64,000 nt of DNA from Scylla paramamosain. Lineage: Eukaryota > Arthropoda > Malacostraca > Decapoda > Portunidae. Under the pieces are notes generated by a model that was not told the origin of the DNA, did no database searches, and saw nothing but the letters and a program-made list of their open reading frames with translations. Numbering within the stretch: position 1 is the first letter of the stretch; each line of letters opens with the position of its first letter. A program made the translations under genes and the position numbers. Below, one piece after another: positions 26,058-40,409 of the stretch. The DNA is taken from assembly GCF_035594125.1 (NCBI RefSeq), contig NW_026973740.1, positions 380,680 through 444,679 of the forward strand, given 5' to 3'.

Positions 26058-29000
26058 TATTACCAAAAGCGTGTATTTTCAGTGTTTTCAGCTATTCCGT
26101 GAAAAATAAAATGCCAAAATGCATGCAAAGGACCCTAAATGAGGAAAAAAAGGACACTACGAGAAACGTGCATTATAAGTGTTTTTCAGATTCTTAGATA
26201 CCAAAACCCTGAAACTCATGAATAACACTCTTAATTGAGAAACAGAACAACCTTACCAAATACGTGTATTTTGAGTGTTTTTCACATTCTTGGTTACCAA
26301 AAACCCAAATTGCATACGAATCTAGCTTCATGTGGGGAAAAAAAAAAGACATTTCCAGAAAAGTGTCTTTTGAGTGTTTTTGAGCGTGTTAAAGCGTGTT
26401 AAATAAAGCACTAAAAAGCAGGGCAATCACATTGCATGGGAATAAAACAAACTTTAACCAAGAACTTGCATTTAAGTGTTTTTGAGCTCCTAACATACCA
26501 AAACGCTAAAACGCATGCAAAACACCCTTTATGAAGAAACAGAATAACATTACCAAAAACATGTATTTTCAGTGTTTTTGATCATGTTACCTATAAAAAC
26601 GCTTAAATACATGCAAAGAACCCTATGTTTGGGAAACGAAAGGACATTACGAGAAACGTGTATTATGAATGTTATTGAATTCCACCAAAAAGCTAAAATC
26701 CACAAATAACACTCTTTATGGAGAGAGAAAAAAAGGAATTTTCCTTTTTTTTTTTTTTGTTATTCTTCTTCATAGTTACCGAGATGGCAAAATTCTGGCA
26801 AAATTCAGGGAAATTATGTGGAAAAAAGAACATTATCAAAAAAAGTTAATTTTAGCTTTTTATCGGACAATTATGTACCAAAACCTAAATTGCATGCAAA
26901 GCTACCTCTATAGGGAAATTAAACGACTTTACCAGAAACCTGTCTTTTGAGTGTTTTTCATCATGTTAGGCACCAAAACAATAATTAATATGGAAGTCAC
27001 TCTATATGGGAATCCAAAACAAAATTACTTAACTGTTTTACGTAGAAACACGCTAAAACGGATGCAAACAAACCAATATGAAGAAAAAGAATAATACTGC
27101 CAAAAAGGTAAATTTTGAGTGTTTTTGAGCTTGTTACCTACAAAAAACGCGAAAATGGATGCAAAGCACACTATATTGGGAAACAAAAGGACATTACGAA
27201 AAACCTGTATAATGAGTGTTTTATAGTTTCACAACCACAAGGCAAAAGTTTCTTAGATACCAAAATGCTGAAACTCATGAATAACACTCTTGATTGAGAT
27301 ACAGAACAACCTTACCAAATGCGTGTATTTTGAGTGTTTTTCACATTCTTAGTTACCAAAACACGAAATTGCATGCGAAACTAGGTTTATGTGGGGAAAA
27401 AATTATATTGCAAGAAAATGTCTTTTGAGTGTTTATGAGCGTGTTAGGCAATAAAGTACTTAAAAAAAGGGCAATCACATTACATGTGAATAAAACAAAC
27501 TTTTACCAAGAACTTGCCGTTAAATATTTTTGAGCTCCTTACATACCAAAACACTAAAACGAATGTAAAAAATCCTTTATGGAGAAACACAATAACATTA
27601 CAAAAAACTTGTATTTTGAGTGTTTTTGATCATGTTACCTATAAAAACGCTTGAATACATGCAAAGAATCCTATGTTTGGGAAACGAAAGGACATTACGA
27701 GAAATGTGTATTATAAGTGTTTTTAAGTTACTTAAATACCAAAAAACTAAAACCCACAAATGACACTCTTTATGAAGAAACAAAAAAAAAAAAAAAATAA
27801 AAAAAAAATAAATGAAATAAAAGGAAATAATAATTTTTTTTGTTATTCATCTTCATAGGTACCGAGATGCCAATATTCTGTTAAAATTCAGGGAAATTAT
27901 GTTGATAAAAGAACATTATCGAAAAAATTAATTTTAGCTTTTTTTTAGGACTGTTATGTACGAAACCCTAAAATGCATGCAAAGCCATCTATATGGGGAA
28001 ATTAAACGACTTTAAAAAAAAACTGTCTTTTGAGTGTTTTTCAGCATGTTAGGCACCAAAACGATAAATAGTATGGAAGTCACTCTATATGGGAATCCAA
28101 AACAAAATTATTGAAAACATGTCTTTTCAGTGTTTTACGTAAAAAACGCTAAAACGGATGCAAACAGACCAATATAAAGAAATAGAATAACATTACCAAA
28201 AAGGTATATTTTAAATATTTTTGAGCTTGTAACCAAAAAAAAAACGCGAAAATGGATGCAAAGCACTCTATATTGGAAAAAAAAAAAAAAAGACATTACG
28301 AGAAACGTGTATAATGAGTATTTTATAGTTTCACGAGAACCACGAAGCAAAAAACGAAAAAAGCTAGTGTATATGGAGAAGTTTCTTAGATACCAAAATG
28401 CTGAAACTCCTGAATAACACTCTTAATTAAGAAACAGAATAACATTACTAAATGCGTGTATTTTCAGTGTTTTTCACATTCTTAGTTACTAGAACCCCAA
28501 ATTCCATGCGAAACTAGCTTTGTGTGGGAAAAAAAAATGACATTACCAGAAAAGTGTCTTTTGAGGATTTTTGAGAGAGTTATGCAATAAAGCACTAAAA
28601 AGGAGGGCAATCACATTACATGGGAGTAAAACAAACTTTTACCAAGAACTTGCCTTTAATTTTTTTTCACCTCCTTATATACCAAAACGCTAAAACGAAT
28701 GCAAAACACCCTTTATGGAGAAAGAGAACATTACCAAAAACATGTATTTTGAGTGTTTTTGATCATCTTACCTATAAAAACTCTTAAATACATTCAAAGA
28801 ATCTTATGTTTGGGAAATTAAAGGGCATTTCGAGAAACATGTATTACGAGTATTTTTTAAGTTCTTTAAGTACCATTTAGCTAAAACCCATAAATAACAC
28901 TGTTTATAAAAAAAAATAAATAAATAAATGAATAAAAAGATAGGAATTTTTTTTTTTTTTTTTGTTATTCATCTTCATAGGTACCAAGATGCCAATATTC

Positions 29001-32000
29001 TGGCAAAATTCAGGAAAATTATTTTTAAAAATTTAATTTTTAGCTTTTTTTCGGACTGTTATGTACCAAACCCTAAAGTGCATGCAAAGCCACCTATATG
29101 AGGAAATTAAACGACTTTACGATAAACCTGTCTTTTGAGTGTTTTTCAGCATGTTAGGCACCAAAACGATATATAATATGAAAGTCACTCAATATGGGAA
29201 TCCATCACAAAATTACTGAAAAAGTGTCTTTTCAGTGTTTTACGTAGAAAAACGCTAAAACGAATGCAAACCAACGAATATGAAGAAATATAATAAAATT
29301 ACCAAAAAAGGTATATTTTCAGTGTTTTTGAGCTTCTTATCTAAAAAAAAAAAAAACGCGAAAATGGATAGAAAGCACTTTATATTGAGATACAAAAGGA
29401 CATTACGAAAAAATTGTATAATGAGTGTTTTATAGTTTCACAAGAACCACAAGGTATATATGTATAGGTGTATATGGATAAGTTTCTTAGATACCAAAAT
29501 GCTGAAACTGAGGAATAACACTCTTAATTGAGAATACAGAAGAACCTTACGATATGCGTGTATTTTGACTGTTTTTCATGCAAAACTAGCTTTATGGGGT
29601 AAAAAAATGGCATTTCCAGAAGAGTGTCTTCTGAGTGTTTTTGAGCGTGTTAGGCAAAAAAACACTAAAAAGGAGGTCAATCACATTACATGGGAATAAA
29701 ACCATCTTTTACCAAGAACTTGCCTTTAAGAGTTTTTGAGCTCCTTATATACCAAAATGCTAAAATGCATGCAAAACACCCTTTATGGAGAAACAGATTA
29801 ACATTACCAAAAACATGTATTTTGAGAGTTTTTGACCATGTTACCTCTAATAACGCTTTAATACATGCAAAAAACCCTATGTCTGGGAAACGAAAGGACA
29901 TTGTGAGAAACGTGTATAATGAGTCTTTTTAAGTTCCATAAGTACCAAAAAGCTAAAACCTCTTTATAGAGAGAAAAAAAAAGTAAATAAATAAATAGGA
30001 TTTTTTTTTTGTTATTCTTCTTCATAGGTACCGAGATCACAAAATTCTTGCAAAATTCAGGGAAATTATATGAAAAAAGAACATTATCAAAATAAAAGTT
30101 AATTTTAGCTTTTTTTTCGGACTGTTATGCACAAAACCCTAAAGTACATGCAAAGCCAACTATATTGGGAAATTAAACGACTTTACGAGAAACCTGTGTT
30201 TCTAGTGTTTTTCAGCATGTTAGTCACCAAAACAATTAACAATATGGAATTCATTCTATTTGGGAATCCAAAACAAATTACTGAAAATGTGTCTTTTCCG
30301 TGTTTTAAGTAGAAAAATGCTAAAACGGATGCAAACCAGCCAACATGAAAAAATAGAAAAAGATTACCAAAAAGGTATATTTTGAGTATTTTTGAGCTTT
30401 TTACAAAAAAAAAAAAAACGCGAAAATGGATGGAAAGCTCTCTATATTGGTTAACAAAAGGACATTACGGTAAACGTGTATAATGAGTGTTTTATAGATT
30501 CTCAAGAAGCACAAGGCAAAAAATGCAAAAACTCGTATATATGGAGAAGTTTCTTAGATACCAAAATAGTGAAACTCCTGAACAACACTCTTAATTGGAA
30601 AACAGAACAACCTTACCAAATGCGTGTATTTTGAGTGTTTTTCACATTCTTAGTTACCAAAATCCCAAATTTTATGTGAAAGTAGCTTTATGTGGGAAAA
30701 AAAAATGATATTACCAGAAAAATGTCTTTTAAGTGCTTTTTTTTTTTTTTTTAGCATGATAGGCAATAAAGCACTAAAAAGCAGGGCAATCACATTACAT
30801 GGGAATAAAATCAACTTTTACCAAGTGATTTTTCTAAGTGTTTTTGATCTCCTTATATACCAAAACGCTAAAGCACTTGCAAAACACCCTTTATTTAGAA
30901 ACAGAATAACATTACCAAAAACATGTATTTTGAGTGTTTTTGATCATGTTACCTATAAAAACGCTTAAATACATGCAAAGAATCTTATGTTTGGGAAACA
31001 AAAGGACATTTCGAGAAACGTGTATTATAAGTGTTTTTAAGTTCTTTAAGTACCAAAAAAGCTAAAACCCACAAATAACACTCTTTATAGAGAAAATAAA
31101 TAAAAAAATAAAAAAAAATAGAATTTTTTTTTATTCATCTTCATAGGTACCAAGATGCTAAAATTCTGCCAAAATTCAGGGAAATTATGTGAAAAAAGAA
31201 AATTATGAAATAGAGTTAATTTTAGCTTTTTTTTTCGGACTGTTATGTACCAAACCCTAAAGTGCATGCAAAGCCACCTATATAGGGAAATTTAACGACC
31301 TTACCAGAAACTTGTCTTTTGTGTTTTTTTTTTTTCAGCATGTTAGGCACCAAAACGATAAACAATATGGAAGTCACTAAATGTGGGAATCCATCACAAA
31401 ATTAATGAAAAAGTGACTTTTCAGTGTTTTACGTAGAAAAACGCTAAATCGGATGGAAACCAACGAATATGGAGAAATAGAATAACATTACCAAAACGGT
31501 ATATTTTGAGTGTTTTTGAGCTTCTTACCTTCAAAAAATGCGAAAATGGATGGAAAGCACTCTATATTGGGATACAAAAGGACATTACGAGAAACGTGTA
31601 TAATGAGTGTTTTATAGTTTCACAACAGCCACAAGGAAAAATCGCAAAACTCGGTGTATATAGAGAAGTTTCTTAGATACCAAAATGCTAAAACTCAGAA
31701 ATAACACTCTTAATTAAGAATACAGAACATCCTTACCAAATCCATGTATTTTGAGTGCTTTTCAACTTCTTAGTTACCAAAACCAAAAATTGCATGCGAA
31801 ACTAGCTTTATGTGGGAAAAAAAATGACATTACCAAAAAAATGTCTTTTGAGTGTTTTTGAGCGTGATAGGCACTAAAGCACTAAAAAGGAGGTCAATCA
31901 CATTATATGGGAATAAAACCAACTTTTACCAAGAACCTGAATTTACGTGTTTTTGAGCTTCTTACATACCAAAACGCTAAAACGAATGCAAAACACCCTT

Positions 32001-35000
32001 TATGGAGAAACAGAATAACATTCCCAGAAAAATGTATTTTGAGTGTTTTTGATCATGTTACCTATAAAAATGCCTAAATACATGCAAAGAACCCTATGTT
32101 TGGAAAATGAAAGGACATTACGAAAATCGTGTATTATGAGTGTTTTTAAGTTCTTTAAGTACGAAAAAGCTAAAACCCACAAATAACTCTTTATAGAGAG
32201 AAAAAAAAAAATGTTAATAATCTTCATAGGTACCGAGATGCCAAAATTCTGGCAAAATTCATGGAAATTTTGTAAAAAAAATCATTATAAAAAAATCATT
32301 TTAGCTTTTTCCTGGAGTGATGTACAAACTCTGAAGTGCATGCAAATCCACCTATATGGGGAAATTACACGACTTTACCAGAAACCTGTCTTTTGAGTGT
32401 TTTTCAGCAATCACAACAAAATTACTTAAAACGTGTCTTTTCAGTGATTTACGTAGAAGAACGCTAAAACGGATGCAAACAAACCAATATGAAGAAATAG
32501 AATAACATTACCAAAAAGATATATTTTGATGTGTTTTTGAGCTTGTTACCTACCAAAAATGCAAAAATGGATGGAAAGCACTTTATATTGGCAAAGAAGA
32601 GGACATTACAAGAAACGTGTATGAGTGTTTTATAGTTTGACAAGAACCACAAGGTAAAATACTCAAAAACTCGTGTACATAAAGAAGTTTCTTACACACC
32701 AAAAAGCTGAAACTCATGAATAACACTTTTAATTTTGAAACAGAAATACCTTACCAAATGTGTTTATTAGAAAAGTTTCTTACATAACAAAATGCTGAAA
32801 CTCATGAATAACACTTTTCATTAAGAAATAGAACAAACTTACTAAATGTTTTGAGTTTTTTTCACATTCTTAGTTACCAAAACCCCAAATTTCATGCAAA
32901 ACTAGCTATATGTGGAAAAAAAAAAGATATTACCAGAAAAGTTTCTTTTGAGTGTTTTTGAGCGTTTTAGGCAATAAAGCTCTAAAAAGCATGGGAATCA
33001 CATTACATGGGAATAATAACAACTTTTATCAAGAACTTGTCTTTAAGTGTTTTTGAGCTAATTACATACCAAAACGCTAAAACGCATGCAAAACACCTTT
33101 TATGGAGAAAGAGAATAAAATTACCAAAAACATATATTTTGAGTGTTTTTGATCATGTTATCTATAAAAACGCTTAAATACAGGCAAAAAACCTTATGTT
33201 TAAGAAACGAAAGGACATTACGAGAAATGTTTGTTATAAGTGTCTAAGTTCCTTAACTATCAAAAAGCTAAAACCCACAAATAACACTCTTTATTTAGAA
33301 AAAAAGGAAGATAATAAAAAAATAGGATTTTTTTTTTGCTATTCATCTTCATAGGTACCGAAATAGAAAAAGGTACAAGGTACAAGGTACGAGATAGAAA
33401 AAGGTACATAGGTACAAGAAATAGAAAAACATTGCCAAAAAGGTATATTTTGATTGTTTTTGAGCTTGTTACCTACAAAAAACGTGAAAATTGATGGAAA
33501 GCACTCTATATTAGAAAACAAAAAGACTTTGCAAGAAAAGTGTATAATGAGTTTTTATAGTTGAAAAGAACCAAAAGGCAAAAAAACACAAAAACGTGTA
33601 TATGGAGAAGGTTCCTAGATACCAAAATGCTGAAACTTATGAATAACACTCTTAATTGAGAAACAGAACAACCTTACTAAATGCGTGTATTTTGAGTGCT
33701 TTTCACATTCTTAGTTACCAAAACCCCAAATTGCATGCGAAACCACCTTTATGTGAGAAAAAAATGACATTACCAGAAAAGTGTCTTTTAAGTGTTTTGA
33801 GCGTGATAGGCAATAAAGCACTAAAAAGGAGGGCAATCACATTACACTGGAGTAAAACGAATTTTTACCAAGAATTTGCCTTTAAGTGTTTTTGAGCTCC
33901 TTATGTACCAAAACACTAAAACGCATGCAAAACACACTTTATGGTGAAACATAATAACATTAACAAAAACATGTATTTTGAGTGTTTTTGATCGTGTTTT
34001 CAATAAAAGCTCTTAAATACATGCAAAGAACACTATTTTTGGGAAACAAAAGGAGATTACGAGAAACGTGTATTATGAGTGTTTTTTAAGTTCCTTAAGT
34101 ACCAAAAAGCTAAAACCCACAAATAACACTCTTTATTTAGAAAAAAAAAAAATAATAATAATAAAATTTAAAAAAATAGGATTTTTTTTTTTTTTTTTTT
34201 ATTCATCTTCATAAGTACCGAGATGCCAAAATTCTGGGAAAATTCAGGGCAATCATATGATAAAACAATATTAACAAAAAAGTTAATTTCAGCTTTTTTT
34301 CGGACTGTTATGTACCAAACCCTAAAGTGCATGCAAAGCCTCCTATATGAGGAAATTAAACGACCTTTCCAGAAATCTGTGTTTTGAGTGTTTTTTAGCA
34401 TGTTAGGCACCAAAACGATAAATAATAAGGAACTCACTCTATATGGGAATCCAAAACAAATTTACTGAAAACGTGTCTTCTCATTGTTTTACATAGAAAA
34501 ACGCTAAAATGGACGCAAAGCAACCAATATCAAGAAATATAAAAAAGTTACTAAAAAGGTATATTTTGAGTGTTTTTTGAGCTTGTTACCTACAAAAAAC
34601 GCAAAAATTGATGCAAAGCACTCTATATTGGGAAACAAAAGGACATTGCAAGAAAAGTGTATAATGAGTCTTTTATAGTTCAAAAGAACCACAAGGCAAA
34701 AAACGCAAAATCTCGTGTATATGGAGAGGTTTCCTAGATACCAAAATGCTAAAACTCATGTATAACACTCTTAATTGAGAAACAGAACAACCTTACTAAA
34801 TGCGTGTATTTTGAGAGCTTTTAACATTCTTAGTTACCAAAACCCCAAATTGCATGCGAAAATAGATTTGTGGGAAAAAAAAATTATTTACCAGAAAAGT
34901 GTCTTTTGAGTGTTTTTCAGCGTGTTAGGCAATAAAGCACTAAAAAGCAGGGTAAGGTTAGGTCAAAAAAAACCAGGGCAAACACATTACACTGGAATAA

Positions 35001-35333
35001 AACCAATTTTTAACAAGAACTTGCCTTTAAGTGTTTTTGAGTTCCTTATATACGAAAACACTAAAACGCATGCAAAATACACTTTATGGTGAAACAGAAG
35101 AACATTACCAAAAACATGTATTTTGAGTGTTTTTGATCATGTTACTAATAAAAACGCTTAAATACATGCAAAGAACACTATTTTTGGGAAACGAAAGGAC
35201 ATTACGAGAAACGTGTATTATGAGTGTTTTTAAGTTCATTAAGTACCAAAAAAGCTAAAACCCACAAATAACACTCTTTATAGAGAAAAAAAAAGAAAAG
35301 AAAATATATATATATATTTTTTTTTTTTATTCA
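26058..35333 (-). repeat. HOR satellite, reverse block
   Basis: About 9.3 kb of satellite in reverse orientation. HOR landmarks on the minus strand (complement CCCACAAATAACACTC) lie near 26,705, 27,760, 28,890, 29,965 (truncated), 31,075, 32,185, 33,280, 34,125 and 35,270, mostly 1.0-1.15 kb apart. Two local scars: a repeated GGTACAAGGTAC microduplication near 33,370-33,420, and a short foreign-looking insertion GGTAAGGTTAGGTC near 34,952-34,965. No gene is seen. Confidence 0.93.
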
Positions 35334-37072
35334 TCTCACTCATAATACACGTTTCTCGTAATATCCTTACGTTTCCCAAACATAAGTTTCTTTGCATGTA
35401 TTTAATCGTTTTTATAGATAACATTATCAAAAACACTCAAAATACATGTTTTTGGTAATGTTATTTTATTTCTCCATAAAGTTTGTTGTCCATGCATTTT
35501 AGCGGTTTGGTATGTAAGGAGCTCAAAAACACATATTGGCAAGTTCTTGGTAAGAGTTGGTTTTATTCCCATGTAATGTGATTGCCCTGCTTTTTTGTAC
35601 TTCATTGCATAACACGCTCAAAAACAATTAAAAGACACTTCTGGTAATTTCATTTTTTTCCCTCAAAAAGCTAGTTTCGCAAGCTATTTTGGGTATTGCT
35701 AATTAGGAATATGAAAAACACTCAAAATACACACATTTACTAAGGTTGTTCTGTTTCTCAATTAAGATTGTTATTCATGAGTTTTAGCATTTTGGTATCT
35801 AAGAAACTTCTTTATATACACGAGTTTTTTGCGTTTTTCTACGTAAAACACTGAGAAGATACATTTTCAGTAATTTTGTTTTGGATTCCCATATAAAGTG
35901 AGTTCCTTATTATTTATCGTTTTGGTGCCTAACATGCTGAAAAACACTCAAAAGACAGATTTCTGGTAAGGTCGTTTAATTTCCTCATATAGGAGGCTTT
36001 GCATGCACTTTTTGGGGTTTGGTACATAACAGTCCGAAAAAAAAACTAAAATTAACTTTTTTGATAATATTCTCTTTTTGTTCATATAATTTTCCTGAAT
36101 TTTCCCAGAATTTTGGCATCTCGGTACCTATGAAGATGAAAAAAAAAATTCCTATTTTTTTTTTTATTCTAAATAAAGAGTGTTATTTGTGGGTTATTTG
36201 TGTGCTTTTTGGTACTTAAGGAACTTAAACAAAACACTCATAATACACGTTTCTCGTAATGTCCTTTTGTTTCCCAAACATAATGTTCTTTGTATGTATT
36301 TAGGCGTTTTTATAGATAACATGAAAAAAAAAACACCCAAATTACATGTTTTTGGTAATGTTATTCTGTTTCTCCATAAAATTTGTTTTGCATATGTTTT
36401 AGCAATTTGGTATATATGGAGCTCAAAAATATTTAAAGGCAGTTTCTTGGTAAAAATTGGTTTTATTCCAATGAAAAGTGATTGCCCTGTTTTTTAGTGC
36501 TTTATTGCCTATCACGCTCAAAAACACTCAAAAGACATTTTTCTGGAAATGTCATGTTTTCCAACATAAGTCTGGTTTCGCATGAAATTTGGGTTTTTGG
36601 TAACTAAGTATATGAAAAACACTCAAAATACACGAATTTGGTAAGGTTGTTCTGTTTCTCAATTAAGAGTGTTATTCATGAGTTTCAGTATTTTGTTATC
36701 TAGGAAACTTCTCCATACTCGTATACACGAGTTTTTGCGTTTTTTGCCTTGTTGTTCTTTTGAACAACTACACTCATATACATATACACTCATTATACAC
36801 TTTTCTAGCAATGTCCCTTTGTTTCCCAATATAGAGTGCTTTGTATCAATTTTAGCGTTTTTTTTTTTTTGTAGGTAACAAGCTCAAAAACACTCAAAAT
36901 ATACCTTTTTGGTAATATTTTTCTATTTTTTTTATATTGCTTGGTTTGCATCCGTTTTAGCGTGTTTCTACGTAAAACACTGAGAAGACACGTTTTCAGT
37001 AATTTTGTTTTGGATTCCCATATAAAGTGAGTTCCTTATTATTTATCGTTTTGGTGCCTAACATGCTAAAAA
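35334..37072 (+). repeat. HOR satellite, forward block 4
   Basis: Orientation flips at about 35,333, just after a unit-boundary A/T-rich tract and an (AT)n run. One forward landmark lies at 36,175. A duplicated GAACAACTACACTCATATACAT-like stutter occurs near 36,760-36,800. The block ends in poly(A) at about 37,068-37,079, where the strand flips again. Confidence 0.9.
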
Positions 37073-39198
37073 AAAAAAACAGAACTATTTTACCAAATGT
37101 GAGTATTTTGAGTGTTTTTCACATTCTTAGTTACCAAAACCCCAAATTACATGCAAAAATAGCTTTGTGGGGAAAAAAAAAAATTACTTTACCAGAAAAG
37201 TGTCTTTTGAGTGTTTTTCAACGTGATAGGTAATAAAGCATTCAAAAGCAGGACAATCACATTACATTGGAATAAAACCATTTTTTACCAAGAACTTGCC
37301 TTTAAGTGTTTTTGGTTACCAAAAACACTTTTTTTTTTTTATTTTGAGTGTTTTTGATCATGTTATCTATAAAAACGCTTAAATACATGCAAAGAACCTT
37401 ATGTTTGGGAAACGAAAGGACATTACGAGAAACGTGTATTATGAGTGTTTTTAAGTTCCTTAAGTACCAAAAAGGTAAATCCCACAAATAACACTCTTTA
37501 TTGAGAAAAAAAAAAAAAAAAGTAAATAAATAAAAGATAAAAAAATAGGATTTTTTTATTTTTCTTTATTTATCTTCATAGGTACCGAGATGCCTAAAGT
37601 GCATACAAAGCCACCTATATGGGGAAATTAAACGTCTTTGCCAGAAAACTGTCTTATGAGTGTTTTTCAGCTTGTTAGGCACCCTAACGGTAAATAACAT
37701 GCAAGTCACTCTATATGGGAATCTAAAACAAAATTACTGAAAAAGTGTCTTTTCGGTGTTTTACGTAGAAAAACGCTAAAACGGATGCAAACCAACCAAT
37801 ATGAAAAAATAAAATAACATTACCAAAAAGGTACATTTTGAGTGTTTTTGAGCTTGTTATCTACAAAAAACGCGAAAATGGATGCAAAGCACTTCCTATT
37901 GGGAAACAAAAAGACATTACGGGAAAGGTGTATAATGAGTGTCTTATTATTTTTGAGCAAAAGAACTTGTGGTTCACAAGAACCACAAGGCAAAATGCTG
38001 AAACTTATGAATAACAATATTAATTGAGAAACAGAACAACCTTACCAAATGCGTATATTTTGAGTGTTTTTCACATTCTTAGCAAAACCCCAAATAGCAC
38101 GCCAAACTATTTTGGAAAAAAATAACATTACTAGAAGTGTCTTTTGAGTGTTTTTGAGCGTGTTAGGCAATAAATCATAAAAAAAACAGGGGCATCACAT
38201 TACATGGGAATAAAATCAACTTTTACCAAGAACTTGCTTGAAGTGTTTTTGATCTCCTTACAAACAAAAACGCTAAAACGCATGCAAAAAACTCCTTTAT
38301 TGAGAAGCAGAATAACATTACTAAAAACATGTGTTTTAAGTGTTTTTAAGTGTTTTTAAGTGTTCCTTAAATACCTTTAAGTGTTTTTAAGTGTTCCTTA
38401 AGTAGTAATTGATTTTCATAGGTACCAAGATGCCAAAATTCTGCCAAAATTCAGGGAATTTATGTGGAAAAAAGAACATTATCAATAAAGTTAATTATAG
38501 CTCTTTTTTTCGGGTTTTTATGTACCAAACTATAAAGTGCATGCCATCTATATAAGGAAGTTAAACGACTTTACCAGAAATCTGTCTTTTCAGTGTTTTT
38601 CAGATTGTTAGGCACCAAAACGATAAATAATATGGATATCAGTCAATATGTTAATCCAAAACAAAATTACTGAAAACGTGTCTTTTCAGTGTTTTACGTA
38701 GAAAAACGCTAAAACGGATGCAAACCAACAAATATGAAGAAATAGAATAACATTACCTAAAAGTGTTTTTGAGCTTTTTACGTACAAAAAACGCGCAAAT
38801 GGATTGAAAGCACTCTATATTAGGAAGCAAAAGGACATTACGAGAAACGTGTATAATGAGTGTTTTATAGTTTCACAAGAACCACAAGGCAATAAACGCA
38901 AAAACTCCTGTATATAGAGAAATTTTTACATACCAAAATGATGAAATGCATGAATAACACTTTTAATCGATAAACAGAACTACCTTACTAAATTGTGTAT
39001 TTTAAGTGTTTTTCACATTCTTAGCTACAAAAATGCCAAATTACATGAGAAACTAGCTTCATTTGGGAAAAAAATGACATTACAAAAAAAATGTCTTTTG
39101 AGTGTTTTTGAGCGTGATATGCAACAAAGCAATAAAAAGCAGAATAATCACATTACATGAGAATAAAACCAACTTTTACGAAGAATTTGCCTTTAAGA
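37073..39198 (-). repeat. HOR satellite, reverse block
   Basis: Reverse satellite with a HOR landmark near 37,490. It includes the CTTGTGGTTC/GAACCACAAG micro-palindrome near 37,967-37,990, also found at 9,318 and 16,955 in forward blocks. A short local tandem of TTTTTAAGTGTTCCTTAA lies at about 38,338-38,403. The block is interrupted exactly inside a monomer (CCTTTAAG) at 39,198. Confidence 0.9.
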
Positions 39199-39383
39199 TG
39201 GGACCACACAGATAATTGACGAAAATCACTCCAGATTGACATTTTTCATTTTTGTGCTAAAATTGTTCCTTTGCCCTAGAACTACAACTTGGTAAGTGTG
39301 AAACACATATATGAGCCATATAACCCATTCCCTGCCCCCCAGAAGCTACGCCTTCCGCGCCCATTCCAGCCGCATTACGATCT

Positions 39384-39384
<1 letters not shown>

Positions 39385-39476
<92 letters not shown>
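39385..39476. repeat. Compound (CA)n(GA)n microsatellite
   Basis: An uninterrupted CA run to about 39,420 is followed, after AGACACACAC, by GA repeats to 39,476. Confidence 0.97.
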
Positions 39477-39478
<2 letters not shown>

Positions 39479-39487
39479 CTCTCTCAA

Positions 39488-39581
39488 TAACTGGTTCTCT
39501 GCGTCTGACTAAGCGGCAGGATTTGACCTGCTTTCTGTGCCTTATCATGTTTCTGCGATAAAGTCACGCGACTCCTTCGCT

Positions 39582-39658
<77 letters not shown>

Positions 39659-39729
39659 AGCGTCTGACCATGGGCAAGATTTGACCTACCCTAGCTGTGT
39701 CTTATCATGTTTCTGCGATAAAGTCACCC

Positions 39730-39800
<71 letters not shown>
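39488..39800 (+). repeat. Duplicated cassette with (CT)n tails
   Basis: A ~75-bp sequence starting GCGTCTGAC and containing GATTTGACCT, CTTATCATGTTTCTGCGATA and AAGTCAC occurs at about 39,499-39,576 and again at about 39,660-39,731. Each copy is followed by a (CT)n tract (about 39,582-39,659 and 39,732-39,799). The unit duplicated together with its microsatellite. Confidence 0.85.
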
Positions 39801-39816
<16 letters not shown>

Positions 39817-39825
39817 TGTGTGTGT
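39799..39825. repeat. (GT)n microsatellite
   Basis: A GT run directly continues the preceding CT run, followed by T-rich sequence. Confidence 0.97.
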
Positions 39826-39917
39826 ACAATTTATTTTTATTTTTTTTTATTTATTTATTTATTTTTTTTATAACTCAGGGGAGTTCTCCCGGAGCTCATT
39901 TGGTGATGGTGGTGGTG

Positions 39918-39942
39918 GTGATGGTGGACCGTCCACCATCAC
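39918..39942. repeat. Perfect 12-bp-arm hairpin
   Basis: GTGATGGTGGAC and GTCCACCATCAC are perfect inverted repeats separated by one base. This is a short strong hairpin inside the unclassified insertion. Confidence 0.9.
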
Positions 39943-40353
39943 ATATCTATCGGTCTTTATTATAAAATAGCCTTGGAGGCCTAATCGCCTCCTCCTTTTA
40001 TTCATTGCCTTCATCGTTTGTATCATCTGTTTGAGTCTTTCTTGATCCATGCTGAACTGAAAAATTGTAAAATAGAGCGCTATAATTTTTATCCAATATT
40101 TGCAAACTTATACTCCATAAGAATTATTAGCAGAAACACATCCTACCAGAGGGATGTCTCGATAGAGTCTGAACACATGTGGCCGAGGCGTCGTAGTACC
40201 TACAGGTCACGTACAGGTTCTTGGCAGGAAACTGACAGGTTTACAACGCGCTAGCCTGACAGCTAGTATACCCATCCGCGTGGCGAGCACGTGGTCTCGG
40301 GGAAATATTACCTTTCTTTCCCTCAGCGCACACACACACAACATAGGCCTACT

Positions 40354-40354
<1 letters not shown>

Positions 40355-40409
<55 letters not shown>
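40355..40409. repeat. (GT)n microsatellite
   Basis: An interrupted GT run (one TTTG break). A short (CA)n lies 15 bp upstream in opposite phase, so the two can pair. Confidence 0.95.

Noticed and set aside
34952..34965. GGTAAGGTTAGGTC as interstitial arthropod telomere repeat (TTAGG)n
   Set aside because: Only one TTAGG word, no tandem array; a small insertion scar.
1..39198. CRISPR-like regular repeats
   Set aside because: Repeat units are contiguous ~96-bp diverged monomers without unique spacers, in eukaryotic sequence.
40180..40260. tRNA-derived SINE head (GGTTCTTGGC as a B box)
   Set aside because: No convincing A box at the right distance, and no cloverleaf can be drawn.
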